A DNA stretch of 64,000 nucleotides. Source: Leptospira neocaledonica (GTDB lineage Bacteria > Spirochaetota > Leptospiria > Leptospirales > Leptospiraceae). Within the stretch, counting starts at the first letter, position 1. Each line of letters opens with the position of its first letter. The notes beneath the pieces were generated by a model. It was not told the origin of the DNA, made no database searches, and saw nothing but the letters and a program-made list of their open reading frames with translations. Positions 56,705 through 64,000 of this stretch are shown here, piece after piece. A program made the translations under genes and the position numbers. The stretch is taken from positions 389,231-453,230 of the forward strand of contig NZ_NPEA01000004.1 in assembly GCF_002812205.1 (NCBI RefSeq), in the 5' to 3' direction.

Positions 56705-57334
56705 TTACTTTCCCCCTTTATCTCCCCAAGCCCCATGTTTTTGCACCTCCTTCGAAAAAGTTTCTTCCCCTTTTTGAAATTGAGTTTGTGCAAACAAATC
56801 TCCGATACATCGTTCAAAAGAAAAATCGACCAGCAACGGCCCTTGTACGTAAGTTACACCATATTTTTTTTCCGTTTCCGCCTTGCGCTCTTTCGCGTCG
56901 GATTCTATACTTTCTAAGTCAAAGGACAAATATAAGCCTTCATCCCCATTTTTTCGATATTTTCTAATAAATGCAGTATTCTTCTTGCTTGTAATTTTAA
57001 AAATATCATCGCTTATTCGTTCTATCTTCATTGAGATTACTTCTTCCTCCCCAGAATCAATAAAGCCGAATCGTATTCTATTTTGAACTTTATCCAATTC
57101 CAGACAGAAATCATTAATTATGGCATCCTTGGCGAATTCTTTCAATCCAAGGAAATTTCGAACAAGACCTAAATATCGCTTACTTGGACTAAATCCGTAA
57201 TTAACAACCCCTTCGACTTGCTTTTGTTTAGATTCTTCTATTGAATTAAAATTTTCGGGATTATTTTGCGATGCTTTGCAATTTAATCCAATGACGAATA
57301 TTAAGAATAGAAACTTTAATTTTTTTAAGTGCAT
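56705..57334 (-). CDS. Lipoprotein, possible orphan immunity protein
   Basis: 209 residues with a signal peptide and lipobox GLNC (Cys about residue 19). The mature part is a mixed alpha/beta domain with YGFSPSKRYLGLVRNFLGLKE and a conserved-looking DGGEEE-free acidic segment GFIDSGEEEVISMKIERIS. It follows a decayed toxin tail (57348-57524) by 13 nt on the same strand. That is the same toxin-then-lipoprotein order seen twice elsewhere in this island, so an immunity role is inferred. No family was recognised. Confidence 0.6.
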   Translation of the reverse strand: MHLKKLKFLFLIFVIGLNCKASQNNPENFNSIEESKQKQVEGVVNYGFSPSKRYLGLVRNFLGLKEFAKDAIINDFCLELDKVQNRIRFGFIDSGEEEVISMKIERISDDIFKITSKKNTAFIRKYRKNGDEGLYLSFDLESIESDAKERKAETEKKYGVTYVQGPLLVDFSFERCIGDLFAQTQFQKGEETFSKEVQKHGAWGDKGGK

Positions 57335-57347
57335 TGTTCTTACCTTA

Positions 57348-57524
57348 TTAAAGCATTATTTGATGAATCTTACTATTTTCCAAATATTTTGACAACGAGA
57401 CGCCGCTATCACGTTTATTAGTGTGGTCTCGAATAATCAAATCAATCGATCCATTTTCACTTTTTACTACTTTTGCAGTTATATAATGATTGGCACCTGG
57501 CCTATCTCTATTCTTGGCTCGCGC
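57348..57524 (-). pseudogene. Remnant C-terminal tail of a papain-like toxin
   Basis: A minus-strand frame of about 58 codons without a start ends at 57348. It reads NRDRPGANHYITAKVV, then IIRDHTNKRDSG. This aligns with NRNPPGPNHFCLI and NYNHNGR of the intact toxin tips at 58273 and 61355, keeping the catalytic His and a later Asp/Asn-His pair. The left part (57501-57524) already belongs to the 248-bp repeat. It is a broken toxin tip next to the lipoprotein gene at 56705. Confidence 0.65.
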
Positions 57525-57748
57525 TCAGGCGCTAAGGGTGGGACTATACATGTTCACGAATATCTCTCTTTAATTAGATTGATATTTTAGGGGTATTCAT
57601 TACCTGGTGGATCACAGTTTTCCCATTCACGATCCTTTGGATCTGGCTGCTCACCGCACCATTGGATTCTGAAATCCATAATACAATCTTGGATGGTTTC
57701 TATTTTCTTTTTTCTGAGAGCAATGGATTGAACATCGAAAAGTTTATT
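57501..57748. repeat. 248-bp direct repeat, copy 1
   Basis: Identical by eye over 248 bp to 60582-60829. It covers the C-terminal about 54 codons of the lipoprotein at 57587 and the DNA beyond its stop. Confidence 0.9.
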
Positions 57749-58258
57749 GGTTTTTATTCCAAACCTACCGTCGATTTTTGAGATTTGTAAAATTTTTCCT
57801 ATTGGAAAGATACCTATCTGCCAAAATTTATCTCCGAATTCATCGGTTTCTTGAAAGATTCCATCAAACAAGGCTTCGTTCTCATAATAAATTGTGTAAA
57901 TATTCGGACTACTCTCTTTCAATTGTAATGTGGGAGTTTTTATTTCAGGAATTTCTTTAGCAACATAGTGAATTCGAATTGTAAGGTCCTGAGGATTAAA
58001 TTCTCCACAAAAAATAGTTCTTCCTTTTTCTTTTAACTTCGAATTTTTTCTACGGATTGCTTCATATATGTCGCGCCCACCCCCAGTTAATATCACTTTG
58101 TTGTTCATGTATTCCTTCTTAGAAAGAACTTTATAAATCATATTTCCGATCTTTTCTGTTTGTCCCTCTACAATGGAAATGTTATTACTCTCACCGCGAG
58201 AATTTGCGCTGCAGCTTATACAAATTAAAATAAATAACAGTATTTTTACGCGTTTCAT
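57587..58258 (-). CDS. Putative immunity lipoprotein of the duplicated toxin cassette
   Basis: The ATG at 58258 has GAGG 7 nt upstream and starts a signal peptide with lipobox CISC. The 223-residue protein is paralogous to the one at 60668-61339. The N-terminal three-quarters differ at many positions (for example GGGRDIYEAIRRK versus GSSIEVYEAIRKK), while the last about 54 residues are identical. It directly follows the truncated toxin tip. A periplasmic lipoprotein that neutralises a papain-like toxin is the model; binding is inferred. Confidence 0.65.
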   Translation of the reverse strand: MKRVKILLFILICISCSANSRGESNNISIVEGQTEKIGNMIYKVLSKKEYMNNKVILTGGGRDIYEAIRRKNSKLKEKGRTIFCGEFNPQDLTIRIHYVAKEIPEIKTPTLQLKESSPNIYTIYYENEALFDGIFQETDEFGDKFWQIGIFPIGKILQISKIDGRFGIKTNKLFDVQSIALRKKKIETIQDCIMDFRIQWCGEQPDPKDREWENCDPPGNEYP

Positions 58259-58272
58259 TTTTAAATCCTCTA

Positions 58273-58838
58273 TCAATCATTAGGCCCATAAATTTTATAA
58301 ATCTTTGTCTCCTGGAAGTCCATTAGAGAAATTACTTGACCATAATCAACTTCACCCAATCGACCATTGTGGTTGTAATTAATCCAACCCTTAGTTGTTT
58401 TCCGAATCAGGCAGAAATGATTCGGCCCGGGTGGATTTCTATTATCAACCCAAATTTGGATGACATCCCCTTTCTTGTATTCATTCAATTTATCAGTCAA
58501 TGTATTAAACGGTATTGGATTGGGCATGTCTATAAACTGACCTAACATCGCCGTAAATTTATTCGGTCCTAATAATCCTCCGAATAGAGAAAGAGACAAA
58601 CTAGAAAAGTTATGAGCACCTCCCCCAATTTCTGGAGCTCCATAGCTATTATCAAATCCGGGAGTTCCGCCCAAATCTAATACAGGAGCAACATTCTGTT
58701 TCCCCATTCCGATGTCTCCTTCCATCAGCTTACTACTATAAAACTCTCCGAAACTTAAATTCGTCTTTTGGGATAGTACAGCCTGCATCCAGTTCGCGTA
58801 AATCCGACAAGTAGCGGCAGCTATTCCAGAGGCCAAAT
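58273..58838 (-). pseudogene. Orphan toxin C-terminal tip (truncated copy)
   Basis: About 187 codons identical in most positions to the end of the large toxin at 61355: Cys in ATCRIYANWM, His in GPNHFCLI, Asn in NYNHNGR. Upstream of Ala-Ser-Gly the frame breaks: the sequence switches at GGCCAAAT to the 192-bp repeat and soon reaches a stop. Only a TTG could start it, without a ribosome site. The last about 45 residues have diverged from the intact copy. It serves as a donor or orphan cassette rather than a whole toxin. Confidence 0.75.
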
Positions 58839-59022
58839 AAACGATTCACTGTTCTGAGATTTGTTATTAGAGTTTTGTTTGCCGCCTCCTCGCAGACGCG
58901 AGGACCGGGCTGCTCCGGGTTCGGGCAGTCGCCCTCATCCCTTCGCGATATTTAGAATTTTATTAAATACTTTTTTGTAACGCTTCGGGACTTACGCCCT
59001 GCGCATCCCTGGCGGGGTTAGA
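58831..59022. repeat. 192-bp direct repeat, copy 2
   Basis: Matches 56271-56462 with three mismatches and fuses at GGCCAAAT to the truncated toxin tip. Confidence 0.85.
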
Positions 59023-59062
59023 GGCTCTATATCTGTTTTTTTAACTTACGTGGGTCTTGATA

Positions 59063-59617
59063 TTATTTTTGACGATGCTCAGCATTCCCATCGCATCCCT
59101 TCTTACATTTTCTTTTGAAATCAAAGTGACGAATTACTTTTCCATCCTCGCTGTATTCTAACTCCAGTCCACACTTTGTTCCTATTGACTCATATATATC
59201 TGGAGTATGGCAGGATATTATATGTATCTTTCCATTCTCATAATATTCTACCCAGAGACCAAATGGTGAGAAACCATCTTCCGTGGTATTTGATATTTCA
59301 TCAAAAACTGGACCATATAAATAACTTCCTTTCTCTTGTAAGTTCCCGTTATTATGATAAATCTTGGAATATCTAATATTTCCTTGTTGAACTACCTCTG
59401 AATGTAAATTTCCACCTGCAAGCCAACTTTGATAAATAGTAGTTTTCCCCTCCTTCTTCTCTAAATGCCAGTAGCCATTACCATTTAAACCTTTTTCGAT
59501 CCAAAGCGCACGTGGATCAACCCCAGTAGGTCTATCATTACCAGTTTTAAAATTTGCGATATCGCAAGATGAGATTACAATAATTATGTTTAAAAATAAA
59601 AATTTCATAATTTCCAT
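59063..59617 (-). CDS. Lipoprotein with MORN/YwqK-like repeats
   Basis: 184 residues. A signal peptide has lipobox ISSC; a start three codons later is possible. The mature part has MORN-variant repeats: YQSWLAGGNLHSE, YHNNGNLQEKGSY, WVEYYENGKIHII and LEYSEDGKVIRHFDF. Such YwqK-like repeat proteins are often listed as antitoxin or immunity types in toxin islands. Its place between toxin cassettes fits an orphan immunity role, which is inferred. The C-terminus has CKKGCDGN. Confidence 0.6.
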   Translation of the reverse strand: MEIMKFLFLNIIIVISSCDIANFKTGNDRPTGVDPRALWIEKGLNGNGYWHLEKKEGKTTIYQSWLAGGNLHSEVVQQGNIRYSKIYHNNGNLQEKGSYLYGPVFDEISNTTEDGFSPFGLWVEYYENGKIHIISCHTPDIYESIGTKCGLELEYSEDGKVIRHFDFKRKCKKGCDGNAEHRQK

Positions 59618-59818
59618 TCTTTGCTTCGACTAACTTATCTTTTAGCGATATCGAAAATCTAATTGTCCTTCCTTTTGACGGTATCGGAAGTAGAAAGAGT
59701 AATACTCATCCTAAAATGGCATATTTTTTAAAAGCGATGTAAGAGTTTTTGGTCTTCTTCAGCCGTATGTAAAATATTCATTGATTCAAAATCTCATTTA
59801 AGAAAATCTTTACCGATT

Positions 59819-60178
59819 ATGAAAGAAGTTCCACTTCAAGATTTTATAGAGAGTCTATTGGAAAGAAGTAAGAAAAATCCCCTTGAAGGAGCCTACGTTA
59901 AAATCTTCGGATCATGGTATGACAAGAGAAATGCAAAAAATAATTCAATTACCGGCTTCAGCTATGATCCCGAGGAAGATGAGTTATTAATGTATTTTCC
60001 GGGTGCGGTAGCTATTAGAATCACTAGTCCTAATGGATATAAAGTTGATATATCTGATAGGTTCATAATAAAGCATGCCGAGCGGATTTATAAACCTTAT
60101 TGGGATATCAGAGAAGGTTATTCCCGACAATTTTGGGATAAGATTCCTGGATCACCAGCTTTAGAAGTCTGGTATTAA
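59819..60178 (+). CDS. Small cytoplasmic protein in toxin island, unknown
   Basis: 119 residues without signal peptide: EVPLQDFIESLLERS, then a beta-rich stretch with FGSWYDKRN, FSYDPEEDELLMYFPGA and DISDRFIIKHAERIYKPYWD. It is the only plus-strand gene in the island, between minus-strand lipoprotein genes. The ATG has no strong ribosome site. No family was recognised; small acidic proteins here are often immunity proteins. Confidence 0.55.
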   Translation: MKEVPLQDFIESLLERSKKNPLEGAYVKIFGSWYDKRNAKNNSITGFSYDPEEDELLMYFPGAVAIRITSPNGYKVDISDRFIIKHAERIYKPYWDIREGYSRQFWDKIPGSPALEVWY

Positions 60179-60667
60179 ATTCTTCATTGAATTCAAGTAG
60201 TAGTCCCTTTAACTAACGAATTCAAAAATTTCATTAGACCAATCTTGACTCCCCCTATTAGTACTGAAATAACAGTGGCAAAATAAGATCTATTCTTTAG
60301 CAACTGACAATTTAAGCTCCATTTTCTATCCAAAGAGCTCTTTTAAAATCCTGCCCCGCCAGTATCCGGATTCTCTTCTCAACTTAAAAAGTTCAAATTG
60401 ATTAAATATCCTAAATTCCTAATACATCGCCAGTTCAACTTTTCTAGTTTTCTTACCCAGAATAGATGTCCGGATATCCGGACAAATCTTTCTCGGTTTT
60501 ACGTGGATTCTCCACTGCATCGCCGGATTTCCGCTACGATCGCTGTCGCATTCTAAATTTATGTTTTTCCGTTTTCCCTGACCTATCTCTATTCTTGGCT
60601 CGCGCTCAGGCGCTAAGGGTGGGACTATACATGTTCACGAATATCTCTCTTTAATTAGATTGATATT
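60179..60667. other. Intergenic region with repeat pieces
   Basis: 489 nt holding a TCCGGATATCCGGA palindrome near 60470, the 33-bp dispersed element (60517-60549) and the start of the 248-bp repeat copy 2 (from 60582). No gene was seen. Confidence 0.6.
60517..60549. repeat. 33-bp dispersed intergenic element
   Basis: Matches 47411-47443 with one mismatch (GCATCGCCGGATTTCCGCTA then CGATC...TGTCGC). GC-rich. Confidence 0.6.
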
Positions 60668-60829
60668 TTAGGGGTATTCATTACCTGGTGGATCACAGTT
60701 TTCCCATTCACGATCCTTTGGATCTGGCTGCTCACCGCACCATTGGATTCTGAAATCCATAATACAATCTTGGATGGTTTCTATTTTCTTTTTTCTGAGA
60801 GCAATGGATTGAACATCGAAAAGTTTATT
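60582..60829. repeat. 248-bp direct repeat, copy 2
   Basis: Identical by eye to 57501-57748. It covers the 3' end of the intact immunity lipoprotein gene. Confidence 0.9.
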
Positions 60830-61339
60830 CGTTGAAAGAGTAAAATTTTCTTCTGGTTTTGTTATTTGCAAAATTTTTCCAATTGAAAAAACACCTATCT
60901 GCCAAAACTTTGTAGTAAATCGACTAGTTTCAATAAAAACCCCATCAAGCAAAGCTTCATTTTCATAATGGATTGTATAAATATTCGGATTATTTTCCTT
61001 TAGTTGCAATACAGAACTTTCAATATTTGCTTGTTCTTTTTCCACATACTGAATTCGAATTGTGAGATTCTGAGGATTAAACTCCCCGCAAAAAATAGTT
61101 CTTCCGTTTTTCTTAAGTTTTGATTTTTTTTTTCTGATCGCTTCGTAAACTTCGATAGAACTTCCTGTTAATATAATTTTGTTTTTCAAGTATTCATCTT
61201 TAGAAAGTACCCGATATATGGTATGAGCTTTTTTCTCCGTCTGACCTTCAGTTATAGGAATGTTTTTATTCTCTGAGCGTGTATTCGCAGTACAGCTAAC
61301 ATAAATTAAGAAAAATAGAATATTCATCTTACGATTCAT
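60668..61339 (-). CDS. Putative immunity lipoprotein of the intact toxin
   Basis: 223 residues. The ATG has AAGGA 7-8 nt upstream; the signal peptide lipobox is YVSC. It starts 15 nt after the toxin stop on the same strand. The mature N-terminal part differs from the 57587 paralogue while the C-terminal about 54 residues are identical (WCGEQPDPKDREWENC). Pairing with the toxin by position and co-divergence suggests specific immunity in the periplasm. No named immunity family was recognised. Confidence 0.65.
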   Translation of the reverse strand: MNRKMNILFFLIYVSCTANTRSENKNIPITEGQTEKKAHTIYRVLSKDEYLKNKIILTGSSIEVYEAIRKKKSKLKKNGRTIFCGEFNPQNLTIRIQYVEKEQANIESSVLQLKENNPNIYTIHYENEALLDGVFIETSRFTTKFWQIGVFSIGKILQITKPEENFTLSTNKLFDVQSIALRKKKIETIQDCIMDFRIQWCGEQPDPKDREWENCDPPGNEYP

Positions 61340-61354
61340 TTTTGAAATCCTTTA

Positions 61355-64000
61355 TCAATCATTAGGCCCATAGATTTTATAAATCTTAGTTTTTAGGAAG
61401 TCCTTTGGTTCAATCACTTTACCGAAGTCGACCTCGCCCAGCCTCCCATTATGATTATAATTAATCCAACCTTCTTCAGTCTTCTTTATCAAACAGAAAT
61501 GATTGGGGCCAGGTGGATTCGAATTATCAACCCAAATTTGGATGACATCTCCTTTCTTGTATTCATTCAATTTATCAGTCAATGTATTAAACGGTATTGG
61601 ATTGGGCATGTCTATAAACTGACCTAACATCGCCGTAAATTTATTCGGTCCTAATAATCCTCCGAATAGAGAAAGAGACAAACTAGAAAAGTTATGAGCA
61701 CCTCCCCCAATTTCTGGAGCTCCATAGCTATTATCAAATCCGGGAGTTCCGCCCAAATCTAATACAGGAGCAACATTCTGTGTCCCCATTCCGATGTCTC
61801 CTTCCATCAACTTACTAGTGTAAAACTCTCCGAAACTTAAATTCGTCTTTTGGGATAATACAGCCTGCATCCAGTTCGCGTAAATCCGACAAGTAGCGGC
61901 AGCTATTCCAGAGGCCAAATCTTTATTATCATTTAGTACGACTTCGTCTTTATACACAATAATCGATGGGTCTATTACACTTACACCGGATTGAAGTCGT
62001 TTTATGACGGTCGCTTCTTGATCGATTACTTTAATGGTCTTAGTTCCATCATACATCCAAGATGCAATCCCTCTCATCCGAACTTGGCGGATCACATAAT
62101 CCTCGTCAGACTCTTTTTCTTTTCTTACCAGAGCCTTTTCTAAAAATGCTTCTTTGGTAGGATAGAGTCGTTTCATGGATCCCACCACCAATTCTAACTG
62201 CACTTCAGTCCCGTTTCTACCGAATTGAGATCCGTAAAGTGGGTTAGTTAAATTTTTCACGACCGCTTTACTATATTCCGGATCATCCTGCATCTTCTTA
62301 AAGTTAATATTAGGACGTTCGAAGGTTCTATCTAGGACCTTAGATATGTCCGACATTTTAGATGGATCGCCATTGTATTCACTTGAAAAATCCTTAATAA
62401 TATCAGCCTTCGTATCCTTTAAAATGGAAACAAACCCCGCTGTATTTACGATCGTATTCTCCGCCTTGAATGCAGGAGATTTTGTCAATAAAGAGCCTCC
62501 TGCGTTCACTGTCGCAACCCTCTCGTTTAAGAATGCAAACGGGCCTGTATATTCCAAATTCGAATTCAAGAAACGATTAGCTTCTCCTGAAAACCTTTTA
62601 GATACGACTGCAAAAGTAGCCTGGACTTCATCTTTCAATTTTTTCACTTTCGCCAATTGCTCTTTCAATGTCTTTTCAACGGAAGCTTTCTCGGCAGGAG
62701 TTAAATTCCCATTTCCTTCTAATTGTTTCTTGAGATACTCTGTGTATTGGCTTTGTTGCAATAACTCATCGGATTTATTCTTAAAAGAAATCGCTGTGTC
62801 TATTTCTTTGATTCGCTGATTCAAATCTTCTGTCCGACTTTTTATCGTAGCGTCTAACTTTTTGATTTCCGTGATATAAGTCACTTTTTCGGCTTTAGTA
62901 GCATTCACGTTTTCTATTAGATCGTTATATCGCTTCTTAAGCTCATTTGCATTTTTGAGGTCTTCATTGATTGTTGAAACTGCTTTGAGTGATTCTTTGT
63001 TAATGAAGGTTAAAGCATCCTTAAAATTATCCAAGAAAGGTCTAGCTTTGTCCAAATAATTATGCACCAACGCCCCAGACTCACTCACGTAGTAAGTATG
63101 TGCATCTTCTACTTCTAAGTTATAAACCTTTTCATCGCGGATATCTTCTTCAATAGACACCACCTTGATCTCTCTGCCATCAATCGTCAGGAATGCGTCT
63201 CCAACCATTAGGTCTTTAGCCTTCACCCAAAGACCTTGTTTCAAGTAGAATGGATGGTTCCAAGTCGTTTCGATTACTTCTCCTTTAGAATCTGTGATTT
63301 TGAAGATAGTAGTCGTTTGGTTGATAAATGTTTCCGTTACTTTTCGAACAACTTTCTCTCCGCTTTCTTCATCGAAAGCAAATACTTCGTCGCCTATCTT
63401 CAAAGTCTCGATTGTTTTCAAGCCCTGCGGTGTATGAACCAATGTCCCTGCGACAAAGCAGGATTGGAAAATAACATCCCCATTCTCATTTACATATGCA
63501 AATTCACCAAATGCGTTACCCGCTAATTGGTTGAAGTAAATCTTTGCTTGCATCCCAAGATCACCTAGGAACTTTCCCTCAGTGGAACCTGAATCTACTT
63601 TCGCGACTGCTTTAGAATTCTCGATCGCCTTCTGTAAATCAAGATTCGGATTTTCTCCATACGCCTCATCATGGATAGCTTTCATTGCATCAGCCAGTAA
63701 TTGTTTTGCTTCTGCCGCTTTGTTCGGATCATCCAAATATATGGTATTTTTTGCGTCGGCTAACTTCTCTCTAAGTACCTCAGGCGTTAATCCTAAGTCG
63801 GCTGCCAGTGCCTTTACTCTTTCACTATTTTTAAAAATGTCTGGGTCTGATGATATTGCTGAATAAGCTTCGTCTTTTTTGCTATCCGATTGCTTAAGTA
63901 TTACATCCGCTACATTCTGGGCATTCATATATGTGAAGTTCTTGGCCCAGTCGCTTTCTACTGTGACAGCACTCCAGGATCCTGTATTCGAATCGTAGGT
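61355..64000 (-). CDS. Hint-domain polymorphic toxin with papain-like C-terminal domain (N-terminus outside window)
   Basis: The frame is open to the right edge, so the start lies beyond it; a Met at 63928 is internal. Counting from that Met: an N-terminal helical part (1-150), a Hint domain at 157-291 starting CFVAGTLVHTPQG and ending LVHNY, a coiled coil at about 300-440, a spacer, and a C-terminal domain with Cys680 (ATCRIYANWM), His810 (PGPNHFCLI) and Asn825 (NYNHNGR). This Cys-His-Asn pattern fits a papain-like hydrolase. Hint domains autocleave to release tips in known polymorphic toxins. A putative immunity gene follows by 15 nt. Target and secretion route are unknown. Confidence 0.8.
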   Translation of the reverse strand, partial: TYDSNTGSWSAVTVESDWAKNFTYMNAQNVADVILKQSDSKKDEAYSAISSDPDIFKNSERVKALAADLGLTPEVLREKLADAKNTIYLDDPNKAAEAKQLLADAMKAIHDEAYGENPNLDLQKAIENSKAVAKVDSGSTEGKFLGDLGMQAKIYFNQLAGNAFGEFAYVNENGDVIFQSCFVAGTLVHTPQGLKTIETLKIGDEVFAFDEESGEKVVRKVTETFINQTTTIFKITDSKGEVIETTWNHPFYLKQGLWVKAKDLMVGDAFLTIDGREIKVVSIEEDIRDEKVYNLEVEDAHTYYVSESGALVHNYLDKARPFLDNFKDALTFINKESLKAVSTINEDLKNANELKKRYNDLIENVNATKAEKVTYITEIKKLDATIKSRTEDLNQRIKEIDTAISFKNKSDELLQQSQYTEYLKKQLEGNGNLTPAEKASVEKTLKEQLAKVKKLKDEVQATFAVVSKRFSGEANRFLNSNLEYTGPFAFLNERVATVNAGGSLLTKSPAFKAENTIVNTAGFVSILKDTKADIIKDFSSEYNGDPSKMSDISKVLDRTFERPNINFKKMQDDPEYSKAVVKNLTNPLYGSQFGRNGTEVQLELVVGSMKRLYPTKEAFLEKALVRKEKESDEDYVIRQVRMRGIASWMYDGTKTIKVIDQEATVIKRLQSGVSVIDPSIIVYKDEVVLNDNKDLASGIAAATCRIYANWMQAVLSQKTNLSFGEFYTSKLMEGDIGMGTQNVAPVLDLGGTPGFDNSYGAPEIGGGAHNFSSLSLSLFGGLLGPNKFTAMLGQFIDMPNPIPFNTLTDKLNEYKKGDVIQIWVDNSNPPGPNHFCLIKKTEEGWINYNHNGRLGEVDFGKVIEPKDFLKTKIYKIYGPND

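Noticed and set aside
58336..58545. Plus-strand frames inside the toxin cassette
   Set aside because: Antisense shadows of the well-supported minus-strand toxin tip.
59642..59709. Short minus-strand tail (EYYSFYFRYRQKEG...) upstream of the MORN-like lipoprotein, possibly another toxin remnant
   Set aside because: Only about 22 codons, with no match to the other tips.
63928..64000. Met at 63928 as the start of the toxin gene
   Set aside because: The frame stays open to base 64000 with plausible protein sequence (TGSWSAVTVESDWAKNF), so the gene continues beyond the window.
1..64000. CRISPR arrays, tRNA, rRNA or known riboswitches
   Set aside because: No regularly spaced short repeats, cloverleaf or rRNA signatures were found on reading. 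A covariance-model scan could still reveal small RNAs in 18452-18989.

Overview
The window looks like a chromosomal segment of a Leptospira species. Supporting signs are AT-rich DNA, many short-lipobox lipoproteins, membrane-anchored AraC regulators, a 7TMR-DISM/SpoIIE phosphatase, and dispersed GC-rich hairpin repeats between genes. I saw no rRNA, tRNA or CRISPR array. Two genes are cut by the window edges: a secreted lipase at the left and a large Hint-containing toxin-like protein at the right.

Positions 1-18500 are mostly ordinary accessory metabolism and envelope genes: lipase, ketopantoate reductase-like protein, DUF2167 and DUF2062 membrane proteins, a TPR lipoprotein, a 7TMR-DISM/SpoIIE phosphatase, a HadA/HadB-like dehydratase pair, a sulfatase-fold protein with Thr at the usual formylglycine position, an OmpA-domain protein, a membrane AraC regulator, an S15-type lipoprotein hydrolase, CutA, a patatin, and two nearly identical 48-residue secreted Lys/Glu/Ala-rich peptides. 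Positions 18990-24565 carry an acyl-CoA dehydrogenase and a tightly overlapping run trpE-trpG-ABC exporter-receiver protein.

The centrepiece is 26060-42322. It is a three-gene operon coding for (1) a 3302-residue single-chain type I fatty acid synthase with the AT-ER-DH-MPT-ACP-KR-KS order of mycobacterial/corynebacterial FAS-I and of fused fungal beta+alpha chains, (2) an AcpS-type phosphopantetheinyl transferase overlapping it by 4 nt, and (3) a 1966-residue single-chain biotin-dependent carboxylase (BC, BCCP, about 500 residues of unknown function, CT). Together they could make malonyl-CoA, activate the ACP domain and build acyl-CoA. FAS-I is known mainly from fungi and CMN actinobacteria, so such an operon in a spirochete is the main discovery candidate.

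Positions 42413-47089 hold a partner-switching module: a SpoIIE phosphatase with a long coiled-coil sensor, an RsbW-like kinase, a STAS antagonist and an unknown helical protein. Then follow an alpha/beta hydrolase lipoprotein facing a TetR gene with two palindromic operators, MgtC, an inositol monophosphatase-like enzyme, a HEAT-repeat protein, HflX (probably with a non-canonical start), MurB and a second TetR gene.

Positions 56271-64000 are a polymorphic-toxin island on the minus strand. A large protein with a Hint domain, a coiled coil and a papain-like C-terminus is followed by a putative immunity lipoprotein. Further on are a duplicated toxin tip with its own diverged lipoprotein, a decayed third toxin tail next to another lipoprotein, and direct repeats of 192 and 248 bp that mark the rearrangements.
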